DNA from: Bdellovibrionales bacterium
GTDB taxonomy: Bacteria > Bdellovibrionota > Bdellovibrionia > Bdellovibrionales > UBA1609
Direction: 5' to 3'
Assembly: GCA_016716765.1 (NCBI GenBank)
Contig: JADJVA010000006.1
Coordinates: 186,001 to 250,000 of the forward strand
Length of the DNA: 64,000 nucleotides
Below, in pieces: positions 1 through 8,537 of the stretch; position 1 is the stretch's first letter; the number at the start of each line of letters is the position of its first letter. The position numbers and the translations under genes were made by a program. The notes below the pieces were generated by a model. That model made no database searches. It was not told the origin of the DNA and was given only the letters and a program-made list of their open reading frames with translations.

Positions 1-551
1 TTGGTCAGGATTCTTTTTCGGCTCGGGTGGATTGCCATAAAGGTGGTTACATACGATCCTGGGTTGAATTCATCGGAAAAAATCTCGGATGTGGCGCAAC
101 GGTTGAGGAGCTCAGGCGTTTGGGGTCAGGCCGTTTCCGAGTGGAGCAGAGTCTTACTCTAGAAAATCTTGAAGAATTGGTGAGAGCCTCTAGGATTGAA
201 AACCAGGTTTCAGAAGATCAAGAAGCTCAAGGGATTCAGGAAGCTCCACTGGGTCATTGCGGTATAAATCCTCTGATTTTCGGAGACTCATTTGTTTCTC
301 TAAACCAAGCTCTTCCTCATTGGAAGGCCTTGACTGTAAAGGGACGCGATGAGCATTTAATGGTGAATGGACTCGTCAGTCATGATCTGAGTCGTCGTTT
401 GATAATAGAAAGAAAAATGGCCAACAGTGAGCGTGTTATCGTTCCTGTGAAAATCCTGAGTTCTGCTACGGGGCAGCTCCTTTCGCTGATTGAGGCGATG
501 CCGGAGGGAGGGCTTAAGGTGAGGAGAATATTTCAGCTGCCTATACTCTGA
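1..551 (+). CDS. truB: tRNA pseudouridine(55) synthase TruB, C-terminal part
   Basis: The gene is cut by the left edge; the open frame is already running at base 3. TruB isomerises uridine 55 in the T-arm of tRNAs. The segment carries the typical second half of the catalytic domain, with the motif CHKGGYIRS close to the left edge, followed by GCGATVEELRRLGSGRF, which matches the family's G-A-x-V-x-x-L-R-R-x-x-x-G-x-F stretch. The remaining roughly 120 residues fit the C-terminal PUA-like region, though I cannot see a diagnostic motif there. It lies 131 bases upstream of rpsO, and truB-rpsO-pnp is a widespread bacterial arrangement, which supports the call. The N-terminal catalytic Asp lies outside the window. 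Confidence 0.9.
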   Translation, partial: GQDSFSARVDCHKGGYIRSWVEFIGKNLGCGATVEELRRLGSGRFRVEQSLTLENLEELVRASRIENQVSEDQEAQGIQEAPLGHCGINPLIFGDSFVSLNQALPHWKALTVKGRDEHLMVNGLVSHDLSRRLIIERKMANSERVIVPVKILSSATGQLLSLIEAMPEGGLKVRRIFQLPIL

Positions 552-597
552 GAGAAGTGCAAAAAGCTCATTTTTTCTTTCTCCACTTGCCCTTGTT

Positions 598-625
598 TTG
601 AAAGCCCTGTAAAGATTGCTACTTA
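598..625 (+). promoter_or_regulatory. possible sigma-70-type promoter for rpsO
   Basis: TTGAAA (598-603), a 16-base spacer and TACTTA (620-625) sit about 57 bases upstream of rpsO. The -10 match is only moderate, so this is a suggestion. The leader between it and rpsO could also hold S15 autoregulatory structure, as in other bacteria, but I see no clear pseudoknot. Confidence 0.3.
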
Positions 626-682
626 ATGCTCCCTGGGACGAAAGCCATAACGTTCCAACGGGGGTTTTTTTGGAGGTAACCA

Positions 683-952
683 ATGGCGTTTTTAGCATCA
701 CAAAAGCAAGAAATTGTAAAAAAATTCCGTCAATCAGAGCTGGATACGGGGAGCTCGCATGTGCAAGTCGCTCTTCTCACTCATCGAATTAATCATCTCA
801 CGGAACATTTTAAAAAGAATAAGAAGGATGTTCACGGACAACGTGGCCTTCTCAAATTGGTGAATCGTCGTCGAAAACTCTTGGACTATCTTCGTTCGCA
901 AGATTCGGCTCAATATTCTTCATTGATAGCTGAGCTTGGTTTAAGGAAGTAA
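683..952 (+). CDS. rpsO: 30S ribosomal protein S15
   Basis: An 89-residue protein of exactly the usual S15 length. It binds the central domain of 16S rRNA early in small-subunit assembly. Recognisable family signatures are DTGSSHVQVALLTHRI in the first third, HxxDVHGQRGLL in the middle (here KKDVHGQRGLLKLVNRRRK) and the basic C-terminal helix with LLDYLR. The ATG is preceded by a strong ribosome binding site (TTGGAGGTAACC). It sits between truB and pnp as in many bacteria, and S15 commonly represses its own translation. Confidence 0.98.
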   Translation: MAFLASQKQEIVKKFRQSELDTGSSHVQVALLTHRINHLTEHFKKNKKDVHGQRGLLKLVNRRRKLLDYLRSQDSAQYSSLIAELGLRK

Positions 953-1075
953 TGTCGAAAATCTTAAATCTGGTTACCTACGCATCAAGGCCTATTTCCC
1001 CCTTCCTTAAATGAGACATCGTTGGCATTTAGGCCCGCGATGGGGGATTTGGTTGGCATTAAACAAGGAGAGGAA

Positions 1076-3174
1076 ATGAAACAGACAGTGACCTTTGAAA
1101 TGAACGGTAAGGAAATCGTTCTTGAAACTGGTCGTTTAGCAAAGCAGGCCGATGGTTCGGTTCTGGTGAGCTGTGGCAGCAATATGGTCCTCGTGACCGC
1201 CGTTTCAAATAGGAAGGAATCCACCATGGATTTTTTCCCGCTGACAGTGGAGTACGCTGAGAAATTTTATGCCTCAGGCAAAATTCCTGGCGGTTATTTT
1301 AAGCGCGAAGGCCGTCCAACTAACTTGGCCACTTTGACAGCTCGAATGATTGATCGCCCCGTTCGGCCTTGTTTTCCTGAGGGCTATCGTTATGAGACTC
1401 AGCTGGTCGCCACAACTCTGAGCTATGATGGTTCTTGCCCCATTGATATTTTGGCCAGCATCGGTGCGAGTGCTGCTCTGCACGTCAGTGATATACCCTT
1501 CAATGGCCCCACTTCGGCTGTTCAAGTGGCGAGAGTGAAGGGGCGATTCATCGCGAATCCAACACCCGAGCTTCTCAGCGAATCTGATATGGATATTGTC
1601 GTAGCTGGGACACGCAATGGTATTTTGATGGTTGAGGGGGAGCTTCACTTTATTTCTGAAGCTGACGCTTTGGCAGCATTGAAGTTTGCCCATCAAGCCA
1701 TGATGCCTTCCTTTGATGCTCAGGACAAATTGAAATCCTTGGCTGGAAAGAAGAAGCGTGAGTTTACGCCCGTATTTCCGGACGCGTCTTTCAAAGGCGA
1801 AGTGAAGGATTTTGCAGCACCCAAGGTTGCAGCAGCCTTAAAAATTCGAGAAAAGTTAGAACGGTACACGGCTCTCGATGCGGTCCTTGCTGAGGCAAAG
1901 GCGAGGTTTTTGGTAGGTGAGGTGGACAAAGAGATACTTGCGAAGAAAGCAAAGGATCTCAATGCCATTTTTGAGGATGTGAAATACTCGGTGGCTCGAA
2001 ATTTAGTTCTCGATACGGGTTTCCGAATTGATGGGCGATCAACGACTCAGATTCGCCCCATTGCTTGTGAAGTTGCCTTGTTACCAAGGGCTCACGGGTC
2101 GGGATTGTTCACTCGTGGGGAGACTCAGGTGCTTGGAACAGTGACTCTCGGCACAGGCGATGACGAGCAAATGATTGATGCCTTGAGTGGTTTGGTAAAG
2201 AAAAAATTTATGCTTCACTATAATTTTCCTCCTTACTGTGTCGGAGAGACAGGTCGTATGGGGGGGCAGAGTCGTCGTGAAATTGGTCATGGATTTTTGG
2301 CGGAACGTGCCATTCAAGTTGTACTTCCAGACTATGACAAGTTTCCCTATGTAGTTCGTATTGTGAGTGAAGTTCTAGAATCAAATGGGTCAAGTTCGAT
2401 GGGAACGGTTTGTTCCGGAATTTTGGCTCTGCTAGATGCGGGCGTTCCTATAAAAGGAAACGTCGCTGGAATCGCAATGGGACTGATCAAAGAGGGCGAT
2501 CGAGTGGCAGTTCTGAGTGATATACTTGGTGATGAGGATCACTTGGGTGATATGGACTTTAAGGTTGCGGGAACAAGTCAGGGCATCACTGCTTTGCAGA
2601 TGGATATCAAGATTGACTCCATTAGCTTTGATATTATGGAGCAGGCTTTAAGTCAGGCGAAGGAAGGTCGCAATCATATCCTAGGGAAGATGGAGGAAGT
2701 GATTCGGTCTCCTCGCGGTGAGATCTCTCAATTTGCTCCACGTATTGAAACTATTCAAATCAAGTCAGAAAAGGTTCGTGAAGTGATTGGTGCCGGAGGA
2801 AAGGTCATCAAGGGAATTATAGAAGAAACTGGTGTGAAAATCGATATTGAAGATGGTGGGAAGATCCATATTTCTTCAGTGAACCCTGAGGCGACCAAAC
2901 GGGCGATCATGATGATACGAGACATTTGCGCAGAAGCCGAAGTGGGCAAAGTGTATTCTGGCAAGGTCGTTAAAATTATGGATTTTGGAGCATTTGTCGA
3001 GATTTTCCAAATACAAGCGGGCTTCTTCATATTTCTGAAATAGCTCATGAGCGCATTAGAACTGTGTCAGAGGTTCTCAATGAAGGGGATGACGTGGACG
3101 TCAAGGTTCTCGATGTGGATCGAGCTGGACGTATCAAGCTGAGCCGCAAGGTTCTCCTTGAAAAGCCGCAGTGA
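1076..3174 (+). CDS. pnp: polynucleotide phosphorylase, reading frame broken near the 3' end
   Basis: PNPase degrades RNA 3'-5' phosphorolytically and works in RNA decay complexes. I start it at the ATG at 1076 because AAGGAGAGG lies just upstream and the protein then begins MKQTVTFEMNGKE; the open frame extends further upstream without homology. Two RNase PH-like domains are followed by a KH domain (VREVIGAGGKVIKGI) and an S1 domain. The frame breaks inside S1: after MDFGAFVEIF the reading frame runs into a stop at 3043, whereas one extra base near 3008-3012 restores GLLHISEIAHERIRTVSEVL and continues to TGA at 3172-3174. The restored length, about 699 residues, is normal. I do not see a classical slippery heptamer, so I read this as a one-base deletion or assembly error, not programmed frameshifting. 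Confidence 0.93.
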
Positions 3175-4483
3175 GGTAAATATCAGGGAAAAAACCACGG
3201 CCTTTGATTTTCAACCGGAATTTCGTAAAACTGTCTTGGGGAATGGTGTTCGTGTTGTTACTGAGCACCACCCTTTTTCTCGTTCCACTTCAGCTGCAAT
3301 CTATGTGGAGATAGGAACGAGAGATGAGTCAATAGGAATTAATGGGGCAGCTCATTTTGTAGAGCACCTCGTTTTTAAGGGGACTAAGTCGCGTTCTGCA
3401 TTTGAAATAGCTAAAAGTCTTGAATCCGTCGGTGGTGAACTCAACGCGTATACCTCTCGTGAGGTAACTTGTTTTCATGCGACCAGTCTCCGTGAGCATT
3501 TGCCACTCAGTCTGGATGTTTTGGTCGACTTGGTTGGGGGTGCTGTTTTTGATTCTAAGGAGTTTGTTAAAGAAAAGGATGTGATCCTTCAAGAAATTGA
3601 TATGTCGGCAGAAGTGATCGAAGATTACATTTTTGATTTGTATTTTGAAAAAGTGTTCTCCGGGCACGCACTAGGAATGCCGATTCTTGGAACCCCAAAA
3701 TCTCTGAATCGTATTTCTCGCAAGGATTTGTTTGATTTTTATCATCATCGCTATGGTGGCCGAAATCTAGTGGTGAGCGTTGCTGGCGATGTGGATCATG
3801 ATCGGGTGTTAGAACTGGTTGGCAAATCACTGAGTCGGTCAAAAAATTATTCAATCAGGAAGAAACGTGTGAGGCCAAAACAGAAGGCTTTTACACAGGT
3901 TATCTCTCGACCCAGTGAACAGGTGCACATGTTAATCGGGTTTCCCTCTGGTGCCTTCACAGATTCTGCACGTTTTGAATCCTATATCGTTAATGCCGCG
4001 CTCGGCGGAGGTATGACTTCGCGGCTCTATCAAAAAGTGAGAGAAGATAGAGGTCTGGTGTATTCAATATATAGCTACCTTCATTCCTTTACGGATTGTG
4101 GATCCATTATGATCTATGCCGGCTCTTCTCAGAAAAATGCACCAAAGGTGCTCAAGATTATCTCCATGGAAATCAAGAAACTTTTAAAAAAAGGCTTGAG
4201 CAAAAGGGAGCTGGATTTTTTTAAAACGCAGGTAAAAGGGTCCATTTTGCTTGGATCAGATGACGTTGAAAGTCGAATGAATTCCATAGCGGTTAATGAG
4301 ATGGTGTTTGGAGAGTACCGGCCCGTCGATGAGGTCGTAGCGCAGATTGATAAGGTGTCTTTGGGTTCAATTCATGAGTATCTCGAGCGTTTTATTGATT
4401 TCAATAAATCAGGTGTCATGTTGGTGGGGGATGTGGACGAAGAGAAGGGGTCTCGTTGGGTGGAAAATTCATTCGAAAAATAG
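3158..4483 (+). CDS. M16 family zinc peptidase (processing protease-like)
   Basis: A 441-residue single-domain M16B-type peptidase. The inverted zinc-binding motif HxxEH is present as HFVEHLVFKG near residue 67, with the downstream Glu expected in the region about 75 residues later (VILQEIDM). The C-terminal half has the family's R-Y region as GGGMTSRLYQKVREDRGLVYSI. M16 enzymes cleave small peptides or signal-like sequences. The start is a TTG with AAGG six bases upstream. It overlaps the restored end of pnp by 17 bases, which suggests translational coupling. A pnp neighbour of this family is common. Substrate unknown. Confidence 0.9.
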   Translation: MKSRSEVNIREKTTAFDFQPEFRKTVLGNGVRVVTEHHPFSRSTSAAIYVEIGTRDESIGINGAAHFVEHLVFKGTKSRSAFEIAKSLESVGGELNAYTSREVTCFHATSLREHLPLSLDVLVDLVGGAVFDSKEFVKEKDVILQEIDMSAEVIEDYIFDLYFEKVFSGHALGMPILGTPKSLNRISRKDLFDFYHHRYGGRNLVVSVAGDVDHDRVLELVGKSLSRSKNYSIRKKRVRPKQKAFTQVISRPSEQVHMLIGFPSGAFTDSARFESYIVNAALGGGMTSRLYQKVREDRGLVYSIYSYLHSFTDCGSIMIYAGSSQKNAPKVLKIISMEIKKLLKKGLSKRELDFFKTQVKGSILLGSDDVESRMNSIAVNEMVFGEYRPVDEVVAQIDKVSLGSIHEYLERFIDFNKSGVMLVGDVDEEKGSRWVENSFEK

Positions 4484-4501
4484 CAAGGAGAGAGTGGAAG
4501 T

Positions 4502-5206
4502 ATGGGGAAGCTAGATTCGGACAGTCATAATTGTGAAGTGAATCCAGACGCAAATTTTTTGAACAAATTAAGACAGTTTTCAGTTCGGGTGGGGTCTGTT
4601 GCGGGAGTGGTGGAGAATTTTGTCGAACACAACATTATTGAGAGAGAAAAACTAGATCACGAGATGAAAGGTCTTGTTTTGGGGATTGAAAAATTCGTGA
4701 AAGAGAACCTTGCCAGAGGTATCTCAAAGGGACTTCAAAATATAGAAGATTTTACGAAAGGATCTAAAGTGGAACTGAAAGTGAAAACTTGGCCTCACTT
4801 TAAGGGAGACTTGCCAAGTTATCAGTCAGCTTCGGCGAGTGGCTTTGATGTGAGAGCTCAATTGAGCGAGACAATTAAATTAGCTCCTGGAGAGAGAATT
4901 TTGGTTCCGACCGGTCTTAGTTTTTCTATTCCTCCTGCTTTTGAACTGCAGATGAGGCCTCGTTCCGGCTGGGCCATCCGTGACGGGATCACTCTTCTTA
5001 ATTCGCCTGGAACAATTGATTCTGACTATCGAGGTGAAGTGAAGGTTGTCGTTGTGAATCTGGGACAGACAGAGGTTATGATCAATGATCAGGATCGAAT
5101 TGCTCAAGGGGTGCTTTGTCCTGTATTTCAAGCCTGTTTGACTTTGACGACTGAACTTGATTCAACCCCTCGGAGTGATGGCGGGTTTGGCAGCACGGGA
5201 AAATGA
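4502..5206 (+). CDS. dut: dUTPase with an N-terminal extension
   Basis: The C-terminal 140 residues carry all five trimeric-dUTPase motifs: ASGFDVRA (1), MRPRSGWAIRDG (2), LNSPGTIDSDYRGEV (3, with the catalytic Asp), DRIAQGVL (4) and RSDGGFGSTGK (5). The enzyme hydrolyses dUTP to dUMP and keeps uracil out of DNA. About 95 extra residues precede motif 1, rich in charged and hydrophobic residues and probably helical. Typical bacterial Dut is near 150 residues, so this is a real size difference. The ATG at 4502 is chosen because CAAGGAGAGA lies just upstream; a shorter start would lack a good ribosome binding site. It follows the M16 gene by 18 bases. Confidence 0.93.
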   Translation: MGKLDSDSHNCEVNPDANFLNKLRQFSVRVGSVAGVVENFVEHNIIEREKLDHEMKGLVLGIEKFVKENLARGISKGLQNIEDFTKGSKVELKVKTWPHFKGDLPSYQSASASGFDVRAQLSETIKLAPGERILVPTGLSFSIPPAFELQMRPRSGWAIRDGITLLNSPGTIDSDYRGEVKVVVVNLGQTEVMINDQDRIAQGVLCPVFQACLTLTTELDSTPRSDGGFGSTGK

Positions 5207-5253
5207 AATAGAAAAAATTTGCTTCCAGGTCTAGCTGCGGAATAAACTCGTTT

Positions 5254-5487
5254 TTAACTTCTTTTTAGTGTTTCCAGTTTTTTCTGAATGGCTTCGCGGA
5301 ATTTTCTTTGATTTCCATCCGCCAAAAAGACAATCAGAAACAGAATAGCAAAAGCAAAAAATAGCCAAACCGCAATGGGAAGAAGATCTCCTCCAACATT
5401 TTGCTTCGGGCCTCCAATAAATTCGGCCCCCGCAGCACTATCGCCATGGAATCCCAAGCTATTCATCAACGCAGAGATGGTTTTCAT
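5254..5487 (-). CDS. small single-pass membrane protein
   Basis: A 77-residue protein with one hydrophobic segment (about residues 36-57, LLPIAVWLFFAFAILFLIVF) and a basic C-terminal tail rich in K and R. The N-terminal third is Gly/Ala/Ser-rich. I recognise no family. The call is supported by a good ribosome binding site on the minus strand (AGGGAGG, eight bases before the ATG at 5487). It is convergent with dut and divergent from the DUF4360 gene. Confidence 0.7.
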   Translation of the reverse strand: MKTISALMNSLGFHGDSAAGAEFIGGPKQNVGGDLLPIAVWLFFAFAILFLIVFLADGNQRKFREAIQKKLETLKRS

Positions 5488-5907
5488 TAGGTATACCTCC
5501 CTAGTAAAATTGAGTCGACCAGGAAAAAGGATAGAGACAATCTCGTGCCATACCCCATATCAAAAAAAATTAAAAGGATTATTTAGCTATCTTGAACTGG
5601 CCTGCTTAATTGCTGTTCCAAACTTCAGTCAGGCTTCCTTGGAGTTTGGAACAGCAATTAAGCAGGCCAGTTCATTATAGATAGGGGGCCCATTTTGGAG
5701 TGGGGATTTTCTGATACCAGTAAAATACAGACTGCCTGATATTGCAGCAAAAATATTTCGTTTGATACCGAAACGGACTTTATCCAGTATCCTTTTGCGC
5801 CTAGACCTCTGATGTTTGCAGTTTAATTTGATTTGGAGTTGGTCCGTGATTTGCTCTGGATACTCCGTGTGTGCGAATCACGCACATTAAATAAAAAGGA
5901 GTGGGAA
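5488..5907. other. intergenic region with a large hairpin
   Basis: About 420 bases between two divergent genes. Its main content is the perfect inverted repeat at 5594-5673. No tRNA-like fold or convincing coding frame is visible. Promoters for both flanking genes should lie here, but I cannot assign them with confidence. Confidence 0.6.
5594..5673. repeat. perfect 30-bp inverted repeat with 20-nt loop
   Basis: The left arm 5594-5623 (GAACTGGCCTGCTTAATTGC...) is exactly complementary to the right arm 5644-5673. The loop is 20 nt. The stem can extend further with a bulge (TATCT on the left, AGATA on the right). There is no T-run on either side, so it is not an ordinary intrinsic terminator. 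It could be a miniature mobile-element remnant or a structured RNA. Confidence 0.9.
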
Positions 5908-6513
5908 ATGAAATGCGCAGTAGCTCTCTTGATAGCATCAGTGACGTCAGCAACTTTAGGTATGAGCGCTCAGGCGGATGATATTAGACTGGGGACGCCA
6001 GGCTATGGTGGAAACGGATGCCCTGGCGGAAGTGCTTCAGTAACTTTGAGCCCCGATAAAAAGTCTCTGAGCATTCTCTTTGATGAATATATTGTTGAGG
6101 CGGGGGGAAGCTCGGGAAAGAAGATTGATCGGAAGAGCTGTAACATTGCTGTCCCAGTGCACATTCCTCAAGGATATAGTATCAGTGTCTTCCAAGTTGA
6201 CTATCGAGGCTATACTTTTGTTCCGTCTGGCGGAGAAGCGAGATTTAGTGCTGAATATTTTTTCGCAGGAATCCGAGGGCCGAGCGTTGAGCAGTCCTTT
6301 CGTGGATTTGTAGACAACCAGTACGTCATTACCAACCGTCTAGCTGCTGAGTCTCTTGTTTGGTCCGCCTGCGGCCAAGATGTCAATATGAGAATAAACA
6401 CGGGAATGATAGCTAGGACGAATAGCCGTGGCGATCAACTTCTTGCAACGGTCGATTCTACAGACATAAAGAGTGGGATTGTTTATCATGTTCAGTGGCG
6501 CCGTTGCTCTTAA
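5908..6513 (+). CDS. secreted DUF4360 family protein
   Basis: A protein of about 201 residues starting at the ATG at 5908, which has AAAAAGGAGTGGG just upstream; the frame is open further upstream but without a signal. The first 23 residues are a signal peptide (MKCAVALLIASVTSATLGMS, cleavage after AQA). The mature part has the DUF4360 pattern: GGNGCPGGSASVTLSPDKKS, a central SCNIAVPVHIPQGYS stretch, a later VDYRGY, and conserved cysteines. The molecular function of the family is not known. It ends with a strong terminator, so it is probably a single-gene transcript. Confidence 0.85.
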   Translation: MKCAVALLIASVTSATLGMSAQADDIRLGTPGYGGNGCPGGSASVTLSPDKKSLSILFDEYIVEAGGSSGKKIDRKSCNIAVPVHIPQGYSISVFQVDYRGYTFVPSGGEARFSAEYFFAGIRGPSVEQSFRGFVDNQYVITNRLAAESLVWSACGQDVNMRINTGMIARTNSRGDQLLATVDSTDIKSGIVYHVQWRRCS

Positions 6514-6561
6514 GCTGATTGAGCCAATTCAGTCCTGTGCTTTGCCACATGAGTCCAGGGA

Positions 6562-6597
6562 AGCGGTGAGAGAGTCTTTCTCTCACTGCTTTTTTTA
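6562..6597 (+). terminator. rho-independent terminator after the DUF4360 gene
   Basis: The hairpin AGCGGTGAGAGA / TCTCTCACTGCT (one G-T pair) with a short loop is followed directly by seven T's. It lies about 50 bases after the stop codon. Confidence 0.88.
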
Positions 6598-6730
6598 TTT
6601 TCTCAACTTAGGCCAAGGAAGCGTTAACAGAAGTTTATCATTTGAGACACTTGTGTAAACTGACAGACCTAAGCCTGGCATCAAGTTCATCTGCCCACCA
6701 TCCGAAATAATCACATGAACGGGTTGAAAA

Positions 6731-8512
6731 TTGTCCAACTTTTTCAAAGGGTTTGTGAACGCTATGGGTTTTGATTATGATAAATCGAAATCAAAGTCAG
6801 AACATAACGATAGCTTTTGGGTATCGTACTCTGACCTTTTCATGATGTTGTCTGTTGTTTTTTTACTTCTATTTACGGTCACCAGTCTGAGGAGTGGTAC
6901 GTTCGGAATAGAAAAAAATATGGAAGCTCAGAGAATAGCTTATGAAAACGAGGATCTAAAACAGCAAATCAAAGTTTACGAGACACTAAAAGAACAGCAG
7001 ATGCGCGAATCGAGCCCAGAAGATACTCAGGTTTATGAGGAACTGATGGGTCAATTGCATCTTCTCAAAGACGAAGCAAAAGACGAAAATCAGCAGCTAA
7101 AAAAGAAGGTCGCTGAAAATGAAACAAAAGAGAAGGCTCTAAATAAATACCAACAAATTATTCGGAATATAATCAACTCGAATGTGTTGGCCCAGGCCCG
7201 TCTTCAACGTCGAGACAAAATTATTAAGGAAAGAGAAAGTGAAATTTCAAGCAAGTCAGTTGAAATTCGAGGACTTAAACAGGTCGTCAATGAAAAACAA
7301 AAGTCAATCGCTCAGAGCGAACTTGAAGTTGCTCGAATAAACAAAAAGCTTGAAAATAAAATTCAGGAAGTTAAAAGAGCTTACTCAGAGAAAAGAATAA
7401 CTGAAGAAAAAATGGAAAAGTCCATTTCTGACCTAAGACGGGATTCAGTTGAGAAAGTCACCTCTCTTCAAGAATCAAAAAGAAATTTGGAAAGCGAACT
7501 TAATCAGATTTCAAGTAAGTTAAACGTTGCCAGTCGCGATTTGCAATCAGCAAATTCAGCTATCGCTCTCAAAGATCAAGAAAAGCAAAAATTGGTCGAC
7601 GAACTGACATTTGTTAAGTCCAACTACAAACAGCAAATGGGAAATCTCCAGGCAGAATTTGATGCCAAGCGTGAGCGTGAGCAAAGGGAGCTTAGAAGCG
7701 CTTTGGCAGATGCAAAAGCGTCCGCCGGAGAAATTGCTGCGAGAGAGGCAGAACTTCGGGCTAAAACCGAAAAGGATCAGCAGGCCTTAAATCGACAATT
7801 GGGATCTCTTTCTAAAAAAATACAGGATGCTGAAGGTAAGTTGTCTGATGCGCTAGCAAGCAAAGATGCCATTGCCCAAGAGGCCTCCTCGATGAGGGAA
7901 AAGGCAGTTGCTCTCAAGAAGGATCTCAACCAGATGAGAGAGCTAGCTGATGCCAGGAAAAATCTGGCTCGAAGAATAAAGCAGAATTTTTCAAAAGCGG
8001 GAGTTAAGGCAGACGTGGACGCAAATACCGGTGATGTGATTATTTCATTTGGCAATGAGTATTTTGATACAGGAAAATCCAACTTGAAAGCGGGCATGAG
8101 AGCCATCCTTGAGAGGTCTATTCCAATCTATTCTCAGAGTCTTTTTGAGGACAAAGCGACGGCCGAGAAATTATCTACTGTAGAAATTGTTGGTTTTTCA
8201 TCCCCTACTTACCAGGGCCGCTACATTGATCCCGACTCATTAGAGGAGAGAGATAAGGCTGCTGTTAACTACAACTTGGATTTGAGCTACTATCGTGCGC
8301 GCTCGATTTTCTCTCATATTTTTGACACAAAGAAAATGACATATAAGCATCAGAAAGATCTCTTGCCACTTGTTAAAGTGACGGGTCGAAGTTATTTGGC
8401 CGAGAAGAAGGGTTCAAGAAACGTAGCCGGAAACGATTCAGGGTCTGGATTTTGCGGCAGTCATGATTGTAAGAAAGCACAAAGAGTAATTATCAGGTTT
8501 GAATTGGAATAG
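6731..8512 (+). CDS. MotB/ZorB-like protein with long coiled coil and OmpA-like domain
   Basis: A 593-residue protein with three parts. Residues about 30-55 form one membrane segment in MotB style, SYSDLFMMLSVVFLLLF, where Asp35 is placed like the proton-binding Asp of MotB. Residues about 70-430 are almost continuous coiled coil rich in K, E, Q and A. The C-terminal 150 residues resemble an OmpA/MotB peptidoglycan-binding domain (VEIVGFSSP, LDLSYYRARSIFSHIF). MotB itself has only a short linker here. The start is uncertain: TTG 6731, GTG 6755 (AAAGG upstream) or ATG 6764. It is followed 25 bases later by a MotA-like gene, so the pair probably forms an ion-driven stator-like complex. No flagellar genes are nearby. 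Confidence 0.8.
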   Translation: MSNFFKGFVNAMGFDYDKSKSKSEHNDSFWVSYSDLFMMLSVVFLLLFTVTSLRSGTFGIEKNMEAQRIAYENEDLKQQIKVYETLKEQQMRESSPEDTQVYEELMGQLHLLKDEAKDENQQLKKKVAENETKEKALNKYQQIIRNIINSNVLAQARLQRRDKIIKERESEISSKSVEIRGLKQVVNEKQKSIAQSELEVARINKKLENKIQEVKRAYSEKRITEEKMEKSISDLRRDSVEKVTSLQESKRNLESELNQISSKLNVASRDLQSANSAIALKDQEKQKLVDELTFVKSNYKQQMGNLQAEFDAKREREQRELRSALADAKASAGEIAAREAELRAKTEKDQQALNRQLGSLSKKIQDAEGKLSDALASKDAIAQEASSMREKAVALKKDLNQMRELADARKNLARRIKQNFSKAGVKADVDANTGDVIISFGNEYFDTGKSNLKAGMRAILERSIPIYSQSLFEDKATAEKLSTVEIVGFSSPTYQGRYIDPDSLEERDKAAVNYNLDLSYYRARSIFSHIFDTKKMTYKHQKDLLPLVKVTGRSYLAEKKGSRNVAGNDSGSGFCGSHDCKKAQRVIIRFELE

Positions 8513-8537
8513 TTTAGAAAAGTGAGGAGAAAATACG

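Noticed and set aside
2990..3020. Programmed -1 frameshift in pnp
   Set aside because: The zero-frame codons do not form an X-XXY-YYZ slippery heptamer with valid re-pairing, and I see no strong downstream stem. The same kind of break occurs in eight other genes.
5375..5680. Plus-strand frame across the inverted repeat
   Set aside because: It overlaps a better supported minus-strand gene and reads through the hairpin; no homology.
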